Assembly (NCBI GenBank): GCA_027405735.1
Contig: JAPEHQ010000003.1
Span: 2,170,001-2,234,000, forward strand
Direction of reading: 5' to 3'
DNA from: Mucor racemosus
Lineage: Eukaryota; Mucoromycota; Mucoromycetes; Mucorales; Mucoraceae
Length of the DNA: 64,000 nt
A program made the position numbers and the translations under genes. Of the stretch, positions 1-12,759 are shown piece by piece (within the stretch, counting starts at the first letter, position 1; each line of letters starts with the position of its first letter). Below the pieces are notes generated by a model. That model did not search any database. It saw only the letters and a program-made list of their open reading frames with translations, and was not told the origin of the DNA.

Positions 1-799
1 AGAGCGAGGGACTATTTTAACATCGTTGATTGATTTACGTACCATATATATTATAACATTATAAAAATTCAGAATTAACAACAATGCCTTTTATTATATT
101 GAAATTGTAAATGAAAATTTCTTTTTTTAAATAATAAAAATGATTGTTTTGTGATGCTTATTATTTAGTTTTTTGTTATTTGTTATAAATTTTTGCTTAG
201 GATCACGTTATTGTTGCCACCATGAAGTATACTGTATAAATCCAGGAGAGTCGATAAAAATTTATAATCTTAGCGTGCGTAATGTGCACATTGTACTATG
301 AAAAATTCAACGCATATGATTGCATCGATTCAACTCATACTTTCATGCATAATAAAAATTATGTACGCTAAATTTGTGTCTAATACGTCTTACCACCCTA
401 GTGTCTTTTGTATTTTGATAAATTGCTTGAATGGTGTGATGCTGCATTTATCATAACATTCTATATCGCTTTATATAAAGATATTTATATTTCCCCTTCT
501 TGTGTAATAGAATATACACATTAGAATATATTTTTGACAAGCATCTGGATGATATCCATTATTACATTATATAGTAGAAAATAATGTAGTACAGTAAAAT
601 AATATAAAGTTAATCAACCAGGAAGAGAAGGTGTATGATAAAAAAACTCTCAATGAAAAGTTGGTAAATCCATATAATTGGTAAATAAAAAGCCTACAAC
701 AGCTTTTTTCTTGACTTGAATTATTATAAAAAATAAACTATAATAGAGCCATATTGATATATAGCTATTATGATATAGCTACAAAGTGAAATACGTTTT
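1..799. other. AT-rich intergenic DNA
   Basis: I see no supportable gene here on either strand; frames are short and broken. The first dozen bases (agagcgagggac) match the sequence that ends the R2 repeat near 38708-38719, so another R2 copy may end at the window border. Confidence 0.5.
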
Positions 800-933
800 G
801 TTATAAAGCAAAAATCTCTTAATTCTCTTAATTGTGCCATATTAACACGAAATTCAAAAAAATAAGCAGTAAATTTTTCTTATTTTCCTTAACAAGGCAC
901 AATTAAGAGAATTAAGATTTTTTTTTCATAGTG
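800..933. mobile_element. MITE, CACTATG-ended family, copy 1
   Basis: A hairpin-like element of about 134 bp. Its arms pair around 814-835 and 896-915, reading like aattctcttaattgtgcc against its complement. The right end reads TCATAGTG, as in the intact copy at 7471-7608; the left end has decayed (ttataaag instead of CACTATGAAG). It has no coding capacity and so is non-autonomous. The ends suggest mobilisation by a CACTA/EnSpm-type transposase; this is inference from the terminal bases. Confidence 0.6.
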
Positions 934-1939
934 TATAATTACAATTGTAAACCTGATTGAAAATCTTTTTCAAGCATGTTTTATTAATATGTGTATTTCC
1001 ATTTATTATCTCATCATCTTAACGTATTCTTCCTCTTACATGCCAATAGCTTTATTCAAATAGTCATTAAAATCTGCTTCCATGATTAAATGCGTAATGT
1101 GCAATGTATTCGGTAAACAAGCTACTGTGACATTGCCATTAACATCTTGATACATAAAATATATGAATATAATAGCTTACTCGTCTGTTTTTGTATTTTT
1201 TAGTATACTGTACCCATTCATGCTTTGAATTATTATGTTTTTAAATACACATTCAAATGTACGTGAAACATTAAATAAGCACATGATTTTTATAGCATTT
1301 CACATGTATACATACAATTGTGTTGTAATTCGCAAGAAGAGGACAGTTTCAATCCATGTAGGCATAAATTACCATTGTAAAGTAATTAAAAAAGCTTTTG
1401 ATGAAAATTTAACAAATTTGCTTCAAATAAATTTCGTAATATCTGAAATAACACACCAAATCTTTCTGTGTAGAGCAATAAGTAGATTTATAACATATCA
1501 AAAATAAGTTTTTAAACATTAGATTAGCGTTGAGCACATTTGAGCTACTTTATAAGCACATTATCCGATTTTCAGCGCATATGAGCTTGATTTATCGAGA
1601 CTTTGTAAATTAAAATCAACGTAAAATGTACCGTTTATTAGAATAAATTAAATATGGGTTTATATAGTTATCGGAATTGTGTGATAAGATGATAAGATCT
1701 AATGGACAGGGATACATTAGATGTGACAATAGATATTATTATAACATGTTATGTTTCAGTGATAATATTGCTATAAGTTGTGTTTCATTATTAGTTCCTG
1801 GGTGACAGGAACCAGTTACTAGATAGATAAGATCTGTTAGATTTGTCGGAGCTCTTCTATATATCGAATGTTGTAATTCTGATAGATCAGAGCTGATCAA
1901 TCCGTCCATGGATAAAAACATTTGGCCGTAGTGATTGGT
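934..1939. other. Intergenic DNA with a possible decayed exon
   Basis: Mostly AT-rich filler. On the minus strand about 1036-1160 there is a frame ending in a stop that reads like a natural C-terminus (contains NGNVTVACLPNTLHITHL), but no convincing upstream exon joins to it. I do not recognise the peptide. Confidence 0.3.
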
Positions 1940-3622
1940 CATTTTTAAAGCTCGAGTAAACAGTATTATGTCTTTTTCAAGCTGTATTTTATAATGCCTC
2001 AATTCTATGCAAATTTGCTGCTTTATTTGCATTATTTTGCTGTATTGTAAGCGTATTTTTGATGGAGTAACAATACATCATATAGAAATCTTTAAAAGTA
2101 AGCTAGATGACTGATCATTTTCATTAAATAAAAATTGAAATACGAAGACTCTTGTAGGTCTTCATTTTAAAAAATACAGAATTTGCAGCATTACTTTGTT
2201 TATTTCCATTATTTTACTGGATTCTAGCTACAATTTTAATCGAGCAATGATGCATTATCTCCAGATTTATAAAAATTGACTAAATGATTAATGATTTTAA
2301 TCACTCCAAAACGAAACATTAAAACATTTGCATTTCTAATTTTTTTGGTACTGCAATGTGTGCAACATTCGCCGTTTTCATTTTCACCTTTTTCCTTAAT
2401 TGTAGCTGCATTTTTCATGGAGTAATGATAGATATACCATCGAAAAACATCCTCACAAAATGGTTCAAATGACGGGAGCCACTAATATTGCTTGGAATTT
2501 GAAAGAGCGTCCATTTTTGCTGGGCTATAAATCGGCCAATCATATGGTTCTATCAAAATCTCGAAAAAAAATTTAATGCCTTGTTTCAAAAATCAACACT
2601 CTCGGACTTTAAATGAAATTGCACGCTTTAAGCTGTAGTCTATTTTTAAGCTGTAAATGTGCAAAATACTGGAAATTAGGAAATGTTTCCAACGTTTGAC
2701 AAAAAACTGTATAGTTACCGTCACCTGTCTACTAAATGTTTCTTGTAGCCCACCCAATTCTAAATCGATTTATGATTTCAAATAAAAAAATTTGCTCTCA
2801 AATTGTTTCATAGATACAGATTTTTTGTGCACCACAGCTTTGGATTTAAGTTAGTTATCTTTTATGAAACCTTCATTTATCAATAACTCCATGAAAAATT
2901 GATATTTTTTGAAGATTTAAAAATCATCTAGTAGATAAAGTGGCGTAAAATGTGTTTGACTATTTCCTGTAAATTATTTGCAGGTCGATTCATTTAGGGA
3001 ACAAAGGTTTTCCAGTTTCTGGTATTTTTCTAGTATTCATTTGCTTACAGTTCCTTAAATTAATATTTGAAATCTGAATTTTTTTAAAAAAATAAATGTA
3101 AAGAGTAAAGCACAGTGTGCTGCAACTTTGATTATGCATAAACAGGATGTTTATTTATTAATTTCGGTAATTGTCGTTGCCATATACAGTATACTGATTT
3201 TGATTGTTTTAGCACTATTTCTAATTCTAAAATGATCTTCTTCCGAGTCATAAAATCTACTAGAAAAACTGGGCGCTTGATTTCTATGATTACCCAGCAA
3301 ATCAATAGAATCCTAAAATTAAATCGCTGAATACTGTTACAGCTCTACTAGTATACATTTTGAAACTTACAACCCATTTGGATCATAATATTCATTGATT
3401 TCAAGCATTTTTCCAATTACTAAATTACTTTCAAGCAGAAGAAAGGGCTTTTTTTTTTCAAAAACGTGTCCAAAAGTCCTTCAAAAACAGCTGCTTTTAG
3501 TTAACGAAAACAAGATATGCTCTTCGTACAGTTGCTCACAAAATTGTCCCAATATTTTGCATTTTTGGCTTTTAGGCTGATTATCTCGCTAAATTAGTGT
3601 GTAAAATGACCTTAAAAAACAC
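1940..3622. repeat. Dispersed repeat R2, copy 1
   Basis: About 1.7 kb that recurs in the same orientation at 37030-38715. The first 500 bp are clearly diverged between copies, while about 2420-3600 is almost identical to 37503-38680. It contains no long ORF; the short minus-strand frame near 2236-2418 is inside the repeat and is present, altered, in both copies. Its right end is cut off by the CACTA-ended copy A: the sequence is shared up to acacat at about 3622, after which copy 2 continues to its own end. The class of R2 is unknown to me. Confidence 0.75.
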
Positions 3623-3623
3623 A

Positions 3624-6600
3624 TCATTAAGGCCGACGTGTGGTGCACAAGATTATTTTATTGTGCTGAGGTGGGCTGCACTCTGCACACTATAGCCTGA
3701 GCTGTTGTGCCCACTAAATATAGTTAAAAAGATACCAAGATGCACATGGGCACAACAAAAGAAACGGCAGACGAGCACAACGTTAAGTCTGTATGTGCAG
3801 GGTTATAGATTCTGACCGTGTGGATGACATTCATCCCACATGTGCATAATAATGAAATTGTCCACAAGCATATCATTATCCCTATTTGTGCATAATAATA
3901 AAATTTGACTATGAGCATAATGAGCTGATCGTAAGGGCGCAAATTGGTCTGTACATGACCATCGTGCCGTTCTCAAAATTCCATTGCATTTTCTACTGGA
4001 ATGGGTTTTCAAATTACTTCTGTTCTTACTACTAATATAGATTATAGGCAATACAATTCAATGAGTTGTTGATGTAGAACAATACATGCAAGAACCAATA
4101 TATTTATGATTATCATCATTTGTAAATATGTTTATAGCTATAATGTTTACAGCAACAATGGTTTTTGCTCGAGTATAAACTTAAATAACACTTACCGCTT
4201 AAATTTATATGCAAGCCAAATCTAAGATTAAAGTATGTTACTTTGTCACACATAAAATTTAAACAAATTAATCTTCTTTAAGCTTACTATTTTAGTTTAC
4301 GATTGTCAGCTGTAAAAAGATTTGTTTTCAAGTATACAGTAGCTACGATCGAAACTATTATGGTTATCAGACAAAATATTTTTAGATTTTTTTTTTTGTT
4401 TTCTATATCATTTGAAATTTTATCATTTTTCTGGAACATTTCGTGGGTTTGTAGCCAGTTCTAGCTTTTCATTGAGTAGATATAAATATCATGTTGCCTT
4501 CGATTTGATCTGGTATTTACGAAATACGTACAACAATACAGCAGTAAATAATGATATTTGATTTTATAGTGCGGTTAAATAAAAATATCAGTCTCTAATA
4601 TAACGGCTGCTACCTATATTGAAAACATTAGTCCCTCATGTTAGAATGTGTATTTAGATAACAGAAAAGAATGTCAGCTTGATAGTCTGATATGCCTTAT
4701 CAAACGGTGAATAATATCCTTAGAATATGAAAACAAAAAGAGAGAAACAACACACGTATAAAAGGATTTTCAAGACTTTACATTATGTAGCGCATTTAAA
4801 ACCCTGCCAAATTGCACATTTCATACAATATAAAAGCAGCATTCCTACAGCGAATGGATCATAGACTAAACAAAATAGACAATATCTGCTGTCATCATAG
4901 AAACATACATTTTTCTATCAGAAAAATCATCTGTTGTCATATCATACATTCATTAAAAAATTGCAAAGGCGAGCTCGTAGAGCAACGCCGTAATTGAGCA
5001 TAGCAAGATTGAACAGCTAAGTATCTTATATTATGGTATATCTAAGTTTTAAATAAAAAAGCGTTTCTTTTTTTTTTTTAACTTTTTTTATATCTAAGCA
5101 CATACGGTCTGAAAATTTAGTTTTTGTAGCGGACATTTTCGGCGCTCATTTCATCCTTACCAACACTCATGATTTTGATCAAAAAATAGAAAAATCAAGT
5201 TTTGATATCAAAATCAACGTTTAAATATACTACATTGTGAGAGAAAATTGTAACCATGAGTAATACACATTTTATAAAAGCTTAATATTAAATGTTAAGT
5301 AATGAAAATTTGCATTTTTGGCCCAAAAACGGTTTTTTGATTAAAGGATTTTCATGTTATATTTTGCAATAAAAATGTTCATTATTTTTTATAGAGCAAA
5401 TAGAGCGCTAAATTCTGCATATGTGTATATTTTTTGTTTTTATAATTGGTAGTATAATTAACTCTACATTTGCAAAACCAAAAAAAAAAAAATTAAAAAA
5501 TGTCAAAATTGATGATCTGGACAAAAATAATTTTCTAAATTAATATTCCGCTTACAAGCCTTGTCAGTCTTAAAAATAAGTGATTTTATAATACTTGAGA
5601 ACTTTTTCAAGAATTTACGATGATGTACCCACTTGATTCAAGCTTATTACTGTTAATCTTTATACATGTTAATATTGTATGGTAGTTTATTTGATGATAA
5701 TATAGACTTACGTTATAATTAATGCGTTAGAGATGATTTATACTGAGTTTTAGTCTTATCTCTCCAATATCACAAACATAAACATGACCATCACTGGAAC
5801 CTATTGCCGCCTGTTTACCCTCTTTGTCCCAAGCTAATGTATTACTTAATGCTTTACCAGAACCAACTTAAATACTTATAAATGGCTCTTTGGTATTTTC
5901 ATTTAATTCCATCAATTAAATTGACTGGTTCTATCTACCGTAGTATTAAACGTATCATCAGCCGGCCTTATGATGAATGTCAATCTAAAATCAGAAATAT
6001 ACCATCGTCATTGTTATAAGCTATGAAAAGCTTGATTTTTAATAATACAGCAATAATATAAACATCAAGATGATTCTAATAGCATATGGTGAGTATTTAA
6101 CATCTAAGTACGTTTGATGAAGTATGCTTTTAAACCCTTTTAAAAATCCTGACGCGAACTCAACATCCTAGTCCGGTAATTTCTATCCATCAAAATTTTG
6201 CAATTTCCATGATACAATGAATACACCACCTTTTATCAATCTTGACCTCGACGTACATTGGGTGTCAGTTTTTTACCAGATGTGTTTTTTCTGATTCATT
6301 AATATTCAGTCATATTGAACGATGATTTGTGGCATTTCCAAAAAAAAAAAGAATAAATGCTTCAATAATTGTCTGCATATCAAAGTATACAATTTAGTAG
6401 CAATGATTGTATATAACTATTTTTTTTGAATTTATCAATGTTAATCAAAATAATTAGTACTTTGATTCAAAAGTAAGCTTGGCTTTATACATTTATATTC
6501 ACCAATTTTTCTGTTGTTAGATATGGACTTTCGATCAAAATTCATTGATTATAACGTATATGATGGAACAAAATGACTAAGCCTTGGATGCTTTTTTTGT

Positions 6601-7154
6601 TTGAAAAAAATATTAAAACGCGCCCTTACATTAACAGTTAATAATTCGTTCCTAAATAAACAATAGGAAAAACATGTACTTGCACCTGCTACTTAATTTT
6701 AGCTTATAAAAGATATTGGCTTTTTTATTGTAGTTTTAAACGTAAATAAAAGAGCTGAGGAAAGAGTAGGGAAGAAAAAAGATTTTATGTGCTACAAACA
6801 GGAGTTTACAAAGGCATCAATAATTTTAGTTTTGCCAAACAGATTGTTGTGGTTGTTTCCATTTGGTCTCCGAAAGAAGAACATGGGCAGAACTCTTTCA
6901 AACCCCAAATTTCAAATTAATATATCTCGTCAATAAGGCAATTCTGTTGAATCAGAGTAATTCACATCTGCTTTAAACCATTCAAATTATCTCCTTTATT
7001 AATTATATTATAATTGATATACTTTAATAAATTGACTAAGAAACCTTGATCTCATTGCTCTGCTCAGCTGAGCATAATGATCTGCACAAAATGTTTTATT
7101 CTGCCCATTTGTGCAGATCATTATGCTCATGGGAAGCATACTTCGGCCGTAGTG
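3624..7154 (+). mobile_element. CACTA-ended dispersed element, copy A
   Basis: Copy A of a family seen five times in this window. It begins with cattaaggccgacg (a decayed CACTATGGCCGACC) and ends ...tcggccgtagtg at 7154, whose complement is CACTACGGCCGA. So both ends of the family start CACTA, as in CACTA/EnSpm elements. Subterminal regions are rich in short palindromes around gcataatgatctgcac. No transposase is encoded; the element is non-autonomous. It carries an antisense dynein-intermediate-chain-like fragment (5753-5975). Relative to copy B it lacks part of the right half. No clear 3-bp target duplication remains. Confidence 0.65.
5753..5975 (-). pseudogene. Captured dynein intermediate chain WD40 fragment (copy A)
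   Basis: Read on the minus strand, this matches the last WD40 blade pattern of cytoplasmic dynein intermediate chains. There is a VWNLN-like strand, then a GKALN..LAWD.(D/E)G block, then IGSSDGHVYV.DIGEI. The family hallmark is a KALN-RW-GR-IAVGDSEG-YDVGE sequence. A TAA stop and a short spacer, which look like intron remains, separate the two blocks in every copy, so this is not a functional gene. It is better preserved in copy B. Confidence 0.6.
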
Positions 7155-7470
7155 AGACATAAATAGCAGACAACTAACTTGTTGTTCAAACCTATCGAAT
7201 GCACGATGGCCCATGAAAGCTGATAATGTATATGAAATACTTTTAATGCATATTCATATCTATGTTTACGTAGAGCCGTAGTTTACTTGGATCAGTATTT
7301 ATTGTCAGTTTTGGCCCTTTTATTCAGTTTTAATTCCTAATAGAACTGACATTTAATAGAAATTGTAGTATAAATATCTTCAGGAACCGAGACCTAATTG
7401 TTCTTGGTTCCCTTTCATTCTGCAATAAACACCCTACGTTTTTCGTGATTAAATCAGCACTAGTCTGTTT
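7155..7470. other. Intergenic DNA
   Basis: AT-rich sequence between copy A and the MITE; I see no gene or repeat boundary other than those flanking it. Confidence 0.5.
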
Positions 7471-7608
7471 CACTATGAAGAAAAAACCTTTTAATTCTTT
7501 TAATTATGCCATATTAAGACGAAATTCAAGAAAATAAGCACTGAAAATTTTCTTATTTTCCTTAACGTGGCACAATTAAAAGAATCAAGATATTTTTTCT
7601 TCATAGTG
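7471..7608. mobile_element. MITE, CACTATG-ended family, intact copy 2
   Basis: A 138-bp element with perfect 16-bp terminal inverted repeats (CACTATGAAGAAAAAA ... its complement) followed by nearly palindromic arms. It is flanked on both sides by TTT, compatible with the 3-bp target duplication of CACTA/EnSpm elements. It has no ORF. The first seven bases are also those of copy B of the larger CACTA-ended family, suggesting one transposase could serve both. Confidence 0.75.
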
Positions 7609-8199
7609 TTTATTACTTCTACCTTTATAAAAATAAAATCTATTTCCCCAATAACTCTCATTTATAGACACCATATTTAAATTGCTTTCAATAAAAGTGT
7701 GAAGCAAACTATAGATGCACTTCGGTGATAATTTTCTCATTACATAGTAGGTTGTAGAAGTTGCCATTCAACATCATTGTGTGGAAGATAATGCGTACCC
7801 AATTTTCGTGCAGATTTTGAAGTTGCTTTGATCAAAATTTGCCAAGATACGACTTTTGTTTTCAAGTAAATCTTGGATAATTTCAGATGGTTCTCAGATG
7901 ATTTTCAAAACTTTTCATTCAATATTGATTCAAATTTAGTTAAATTTCCAACGTTGATGTATCTTGTTTCTATAGACCATTAATTTTTCTCCGGAAATAA
8001 AATGGATATTATATACTGCTCTCTAAAGCAATGATTTCTGTAACACAGATGATTGTATTTACAGTATGGCTCGAGTCATATAAACAGCTTTTCAATCAAA
8101 TTATACAAAATTTTAAAGACGTCATCAATGGAGTTCAAATTTTAGGGTTTATTCAAAAACATGAAGGCCCCCTGTTTTGTTGTTTTTTAATAATCAGGT
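7609..8199. other. Intergenic DNA
   Basis: AT-rich with no recognisable coding or RNA feature. Confidence 0.45.
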
Positions 8200-8550
8200 A
8201 GGTTTGATGAAGCAAAACCTTATGGTTTGGTGGAATCACGAGTCTATCATGTACGTGCCTTATTCGTTGGCTAAGGTCTACTATAGTATCTCGCAAGATG
8301 AAGTTTCATACGTAGCTGCCGAAGGTTAGGTGGGAGTTTCGACATTAAAGTAACGCCTCGTGCGTGAAATTTTAACGAAGCTTCTATCATAAACTTTCCT
8401 AGTATTATAGGTTTGAGTAAAAGAAAAACAAGTAAGCTGTTCTTGTTTAACTTTCTTTTAGCTCATCCAGGTACAGGGTTTATTCTATCTGCGTTTGCTT
8501 CTTTTAATTATTTACCTGCGGTTATCAGCTGTTTGCTATCTGATTTTTGG

Positions 8551-8820
8551 CACACCCTTGGCCAGGGTTTAAGAGTCGAAATGATTTGGTCTAACAGTTG
8601 GTAGCTATTGAGTTATCAACTACGGGCTATATCATTTTGGCACACCCTTGGCCAGGGTTTAAGAGTCGAAATGATTTGGTCTAACAGTTGGTAGCTATTG
8701 AGTTATCAGCTACGGGCTATATCATTTTGACACACCCTTGGCCAGGGTTTAAGAGTCAAAATAATTGGAATTAATAGCTGATGGCTCAATTTTGCTTTAA
8801 CCTGTCTCGTTTTTTTAGCA
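8551..8820 (+). repeat. Three 90-bp tandem repeats
   Basis: Units start at 8551, 8641 and 8731, an exact 90-bp period, each beginning cacacccttggccagggttt. Units 1 and 2 are almost identical; unit 3 diverges in its second half. A fourth, isolated and degenerate unit lies at about 10327-10400. Confidence 0.85.
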
Positions 8821-9750
8821 TCTGGTCTCTTTTCTGCAAGGTCTGATCTTTCTGGTAGGTTTCTAAAACGTAGTATATTCTACTTTTGTCGTAATCTAAT
8901 CTTTTTTTTTGGAGATATTTAATCGTTTCTCTTCAACATCTGCCTCTCTTCTCAAAGATCCCTCACCTTTTTTGATATACTGTATGTGGTCTAGGTTCTG
9001 CAACATCTGTTATCGTTACTGAGCAATTTGGTCTATCGTATGCAAATCTGGTCTCTTTCTGTAATATTTGGTACTCCTCTTTCAATACCTGGTAAATTTA
9101 TGTTGACATTGGCTTTTTATTTAGGTTTGCCTTGCCTTTTAATTTATCTGTCTCTCTTACTATGGCTTTTCTGGTATAATATCAATGCGTATTTTGTATC
9201 GTATTATCAGCATCTCGTCTTTCTGGTCTCAATGTATCTTCATCTGATCTCATTACATGCTTACCTAGTTTCAATGTATGCACATCTGGTATCGTTTTTT
9301 AACATCTGGTTTTTATTTATGCACTGTTGGTCTCAATTTATGTTTATATCGTATAGGTTTATCAATATCTGGTTTTTATTTATGCACTTCTGGTCTCACT
9401 TCATGCACATCTGTTCTGCCTTTGTCAACATATAGTCTTTATTTTCATGCTCATCGGGTCTGTATTTATGCACTTCTAGTCCCATTTCATCAGTATCTAA
9501 TCTCATTTTATTCTTATCTCGTCTTTATTTTTGCTCGTCTGGTCTCCATTCATGTTTATCTGTTCTCCATTTATGCTCCTCTCGACTCTATTAATTTTTC
9601 TCTGGTCTCAAGTGGTTTACATCTGGTCGATTTTAATTCTTGCTCATCTGATTTCTATTTATTCACAGTTAATTTTGGTTTATTCAAGTCTGTTCTCAAT
9701 TTATTTCTACCTGGATTCAGCTTATTCTGGTTTGGTCTCCATTTATTTGT

Positions 9751-9818
9751 ATCTGGTCTCAATTCTTATCTGGTCTCAATTCTTATCTGGTCTCAATTCT
9801 TATCTGGTCTCAATTTAT
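9751..9818 (+). repeat. 17-bp tandem repeat
   Basis: Consecutive copies of tctggtctcaattctta inside the larger T-rich field, nearly identical, and therefore a recent local expansion. Confidence 0.8.
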
Positions 9819-10760
9819 ACTCATCGGTTTTCAAGTTATCCTGATGTGGTCTAAATTCATGTTTATATGGTCTTATTTTATCTTTAACTGGTCTCAATTT
9901 ATGCTCTTTTGCTATTTTGGTATAAAGGTATGCTTCTCTGGTCTCCATTTATCCTCACTTAGTATTAATTTATTCTCATCCAGTCTAAATTTATGCTCAT
10001 CTGGTCCCAACTCGTGTGCTTCTCGTTTCTCGTCTCATTTCTTTAACTTGTGGTGTCAACTTATGGAAAAGGTATATTATTGAAAACTTAAAAAGTATTA
10101 TCAACATCTAATCTCTATTGGTATCACTTTTATATCTATTTCATCGCAAGCGCTTCCCTTCCATACAGAATTTTGAAGGTTTCTTTTGATATGACGCTTC
10201 CGATCTAATGTCTTTGGTCTTGTCTCTTTGGTCTTGTTTTACTGGTCTTGTCTCTCTGGTTTTGTTTCTTTGATTTTATCTTAGTTACTATATTTCCTTC
10301 AGAAATTAAAGCATTTTTTTTTGTTATCTGATTTTTGATTCACCCTATGCGGGTTTAAGAACCAAATGATTTGATCGAAAAAAAGCGATAATTTTTACCA
10401 CCTTTATTGGGATGGTATCTGTTTTGATGCTATCTTAGTAAATTTGGTTACTATACTCAGTTGTTTGTCTTTGTACAATCGGTAATCCTGGGTCAATTTA
10501 GCCTGGTTGCTCTCCATTCATGGACTTGCGACCTCTCCCCCTTTTAGGGCCTTGTAGTCTTCTTTCACGGTAACCGGCTGGAAACTATAGCCCTTTCTGG
10601 CAATCGGAGTCGTACTGTTTTTATAGCATCTGCTTGATTTCAGTATCACTTTATAGTATGGTGGTATATAAGCTATAAAGTCAAATGGCAACATGTAGAT
10701 AGACCTCCACGTGGTGTTGCTGGAAACGTTCTTTTGAACGGCTAACTATCTACTCCATTA

Positions 10761-11973
10761 AATCAATTATATTACAATTCATTTTTCCTTCATCTTAGAG
10801 CATTTCATCGTTTATAATTTCGACCCATAATTTTTTATTTTATTTGTTTTTTCTTCGATTCTTTATATTACATAATAAAAACTCCAAGACTGAAATCTAT
10901 TGTTTTATTAATCTATTTCTTATTTTCTACTTCTTATTCTAATTCAAATTATTGAATTAATACAACTAAGCATTTGTAAAACCATTGACAGTATTAAAAA
11001 AACGTATACTGCACAAAATATGGATGTATTGATGTATTTTTTTATAAATCCGCAAAGTTTTAACAAAAACAGAATTACGTGAATTTGCTTGATTGTTATA
11101 TATATATATATATATCCGAGAGCCCTTTGATGTTAAGCAAGGAGATTATGTCAATCTCAAAGATAAAACATGTACTAAATAATTTTATAAAAATAAAGGA
11201 AAAATTTTACAAAATGAAAGAGCACATTAAAACTAAAGAACTTTATTATAAGGTCGAAACATCTTCTTTTATAATCACATTCTCTAATTATATGTTATAT
11301 GACTAATAATCTAAAATGAGTCTATTTATATACATATATCCAATCAAGTCTACGTGACACACACTAGTTCAACATTTCTCAATACGTACTACAGTATAAA
11401 CTGAGCTTTATAACATAATATACAGCAATGTAGAACTTATTATATAAAACTGCTGTGTCATTAGTCTTAACCAAGGAATGTACACAGACTTATGGACGCA
11501 ACATTTGAACTTTAGCAGAATGGTTAAGCTCCAACCAAGGTTTCCACGCTTTTGCGTTTTTCATCTTGTAGCCAGTTTTTGACAATATTTATTAATCTAG
11601 TAATAGTAGCTTGATAAGCTACAAGGCAAGCTAACACTACTTTGAATAATGATACAGAAATGACCAGCTTCAAATTGAGAAATCGCATTCGAAATGAAAA
11701 TAAGTTCAATGTTTCTCTCTGACGTGATATTTTTTTATTTTATTTTTAATAGTAAAAATATTGTTTTTAAATCCAAAATATATGCCATTTCTGTCCTCCA
11801 CAAAGTTTATTTGTTGCATATACTGTATCTGTTCCCAGAAAAAAGATGTAGATCATATTTTTTTTTGTTATATACATATAGGGGTTTTTTTCGTAATTTT
11901 TTTAATAAAATGTAATATCTTATAATCTGTATTCATGAATATGGCCGATTATTTTTACATTATTATAGTGATA
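10761..11973. other. AT-rich intergenic DNA
   Basis: Contains a (TA)n run at 11098-11116 and only short frames. A 61-codon minus-strand frame (11524-11709) is not recognisable and has no other support. Confidence 0.45.
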
Positions 11974-12550
11974 CACTATGGCCGACCTGTGCTGCACAAA
12001 ATAATTTTGTTGTGCCCAGGTGGGCTGCACACTATGGCCTGAGTTGTTGTGTCCACTGAATATGGTTAAAAAGATAGCAAGATGCACATGGGCAAAACAA
12101 AAGAAACGGCATACAAACTGAGCATTAAGCCTGTGTGTGCAGGATTATAGATTCTGACCGTGTGGATCACATTCATCCCATAAGCATATTATTATCTCTA
12201 TTTGAGCAGCATAATGAGCTAATCGTATGGGCGCAAATTGGTTTTTTGTACATGAGCATTGTGCCGTTCTCAAAATCTCATTGCATTTTTTACTGGAATG
12301 GGGTTTTAAATTACATTTGCTTTTATTAATACAGATTATAGACAATAATACAACTCAATACATTGTTGATGTAGAGCAATAATACATGCAAGAGCCAATA
12401 TATTTACGATTATCAACATTTGCAGATATGCCTATAGATATAGTGTCTACAGCAACAATGTTTTTGCTTAAGCATAAATTTGAATAGCACTTACTGCTTA
12501 AATTTATATAAAAGCCAAATCTAAGATTATAGATGTTACTTTACCACTTA

Positions 12551-12574
12551 CAGTAGTCGCGCTATATAAGGCTA
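12551..12574 (+). repeat. pogo element left terminal inverted repeat
   Basis: 24 bp, starting CAGTAGTCGCGC and ending ggcta. It is identical to the complement of 14510-14533. Confidence 0.9.
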
Positions 12575-12759
12575 CACTATATAAGGCTATGCTCTCTATA
12601 AGGCTAAGATTTTTGAAAACTTTTTTTTTTAGCAGGGAAATAGCCTTATTAGCCTTATTTTAGATAAGGCTGTGCTAAAAAAAAATTTAGCCTTATATAA
12701 AACAACACGTGACCAAAATTTTAGTATTTACATAATAAAAATTTAAATTTTTCAATTTT

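Larger units (their letters stand above)
8200..10760 (+). repeat. T-rich minisatellite field around TCTGGTCTC motifs
   Basis: A 2.5-kb block unlike its surroundings. From about 9020 to 10070 it consists of irregular units of roughly 17-30 bp built on tctggtctcaattta(tgctca). Pyrimidine-rich related words (tggtcttgtctct) continue at 10198-10275. All three frames yield long open but low-complexity frames, which reflects the repeat and not a gene. Bounded repeats within it are listed separately. I cannot assign a class; it could be a decayed satellite or a non-coding transcript. Confidence 0.6.

Noticed and set aside
9028..10083. Long + strand frames of 79-188 codons in overlapping frames
   Set aside because: They are translations of the T-rich minisatellite, in different frames at once, with low-complexity products.
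12145..12345. Frames at both ends of copies A-C that resemble each other (for example 3803-4051, 12145-12345, 42260-42577)
   Set aside because: They are the same non-coding subterminal part of the CACTA-ended element; stops and frames differ between copies.
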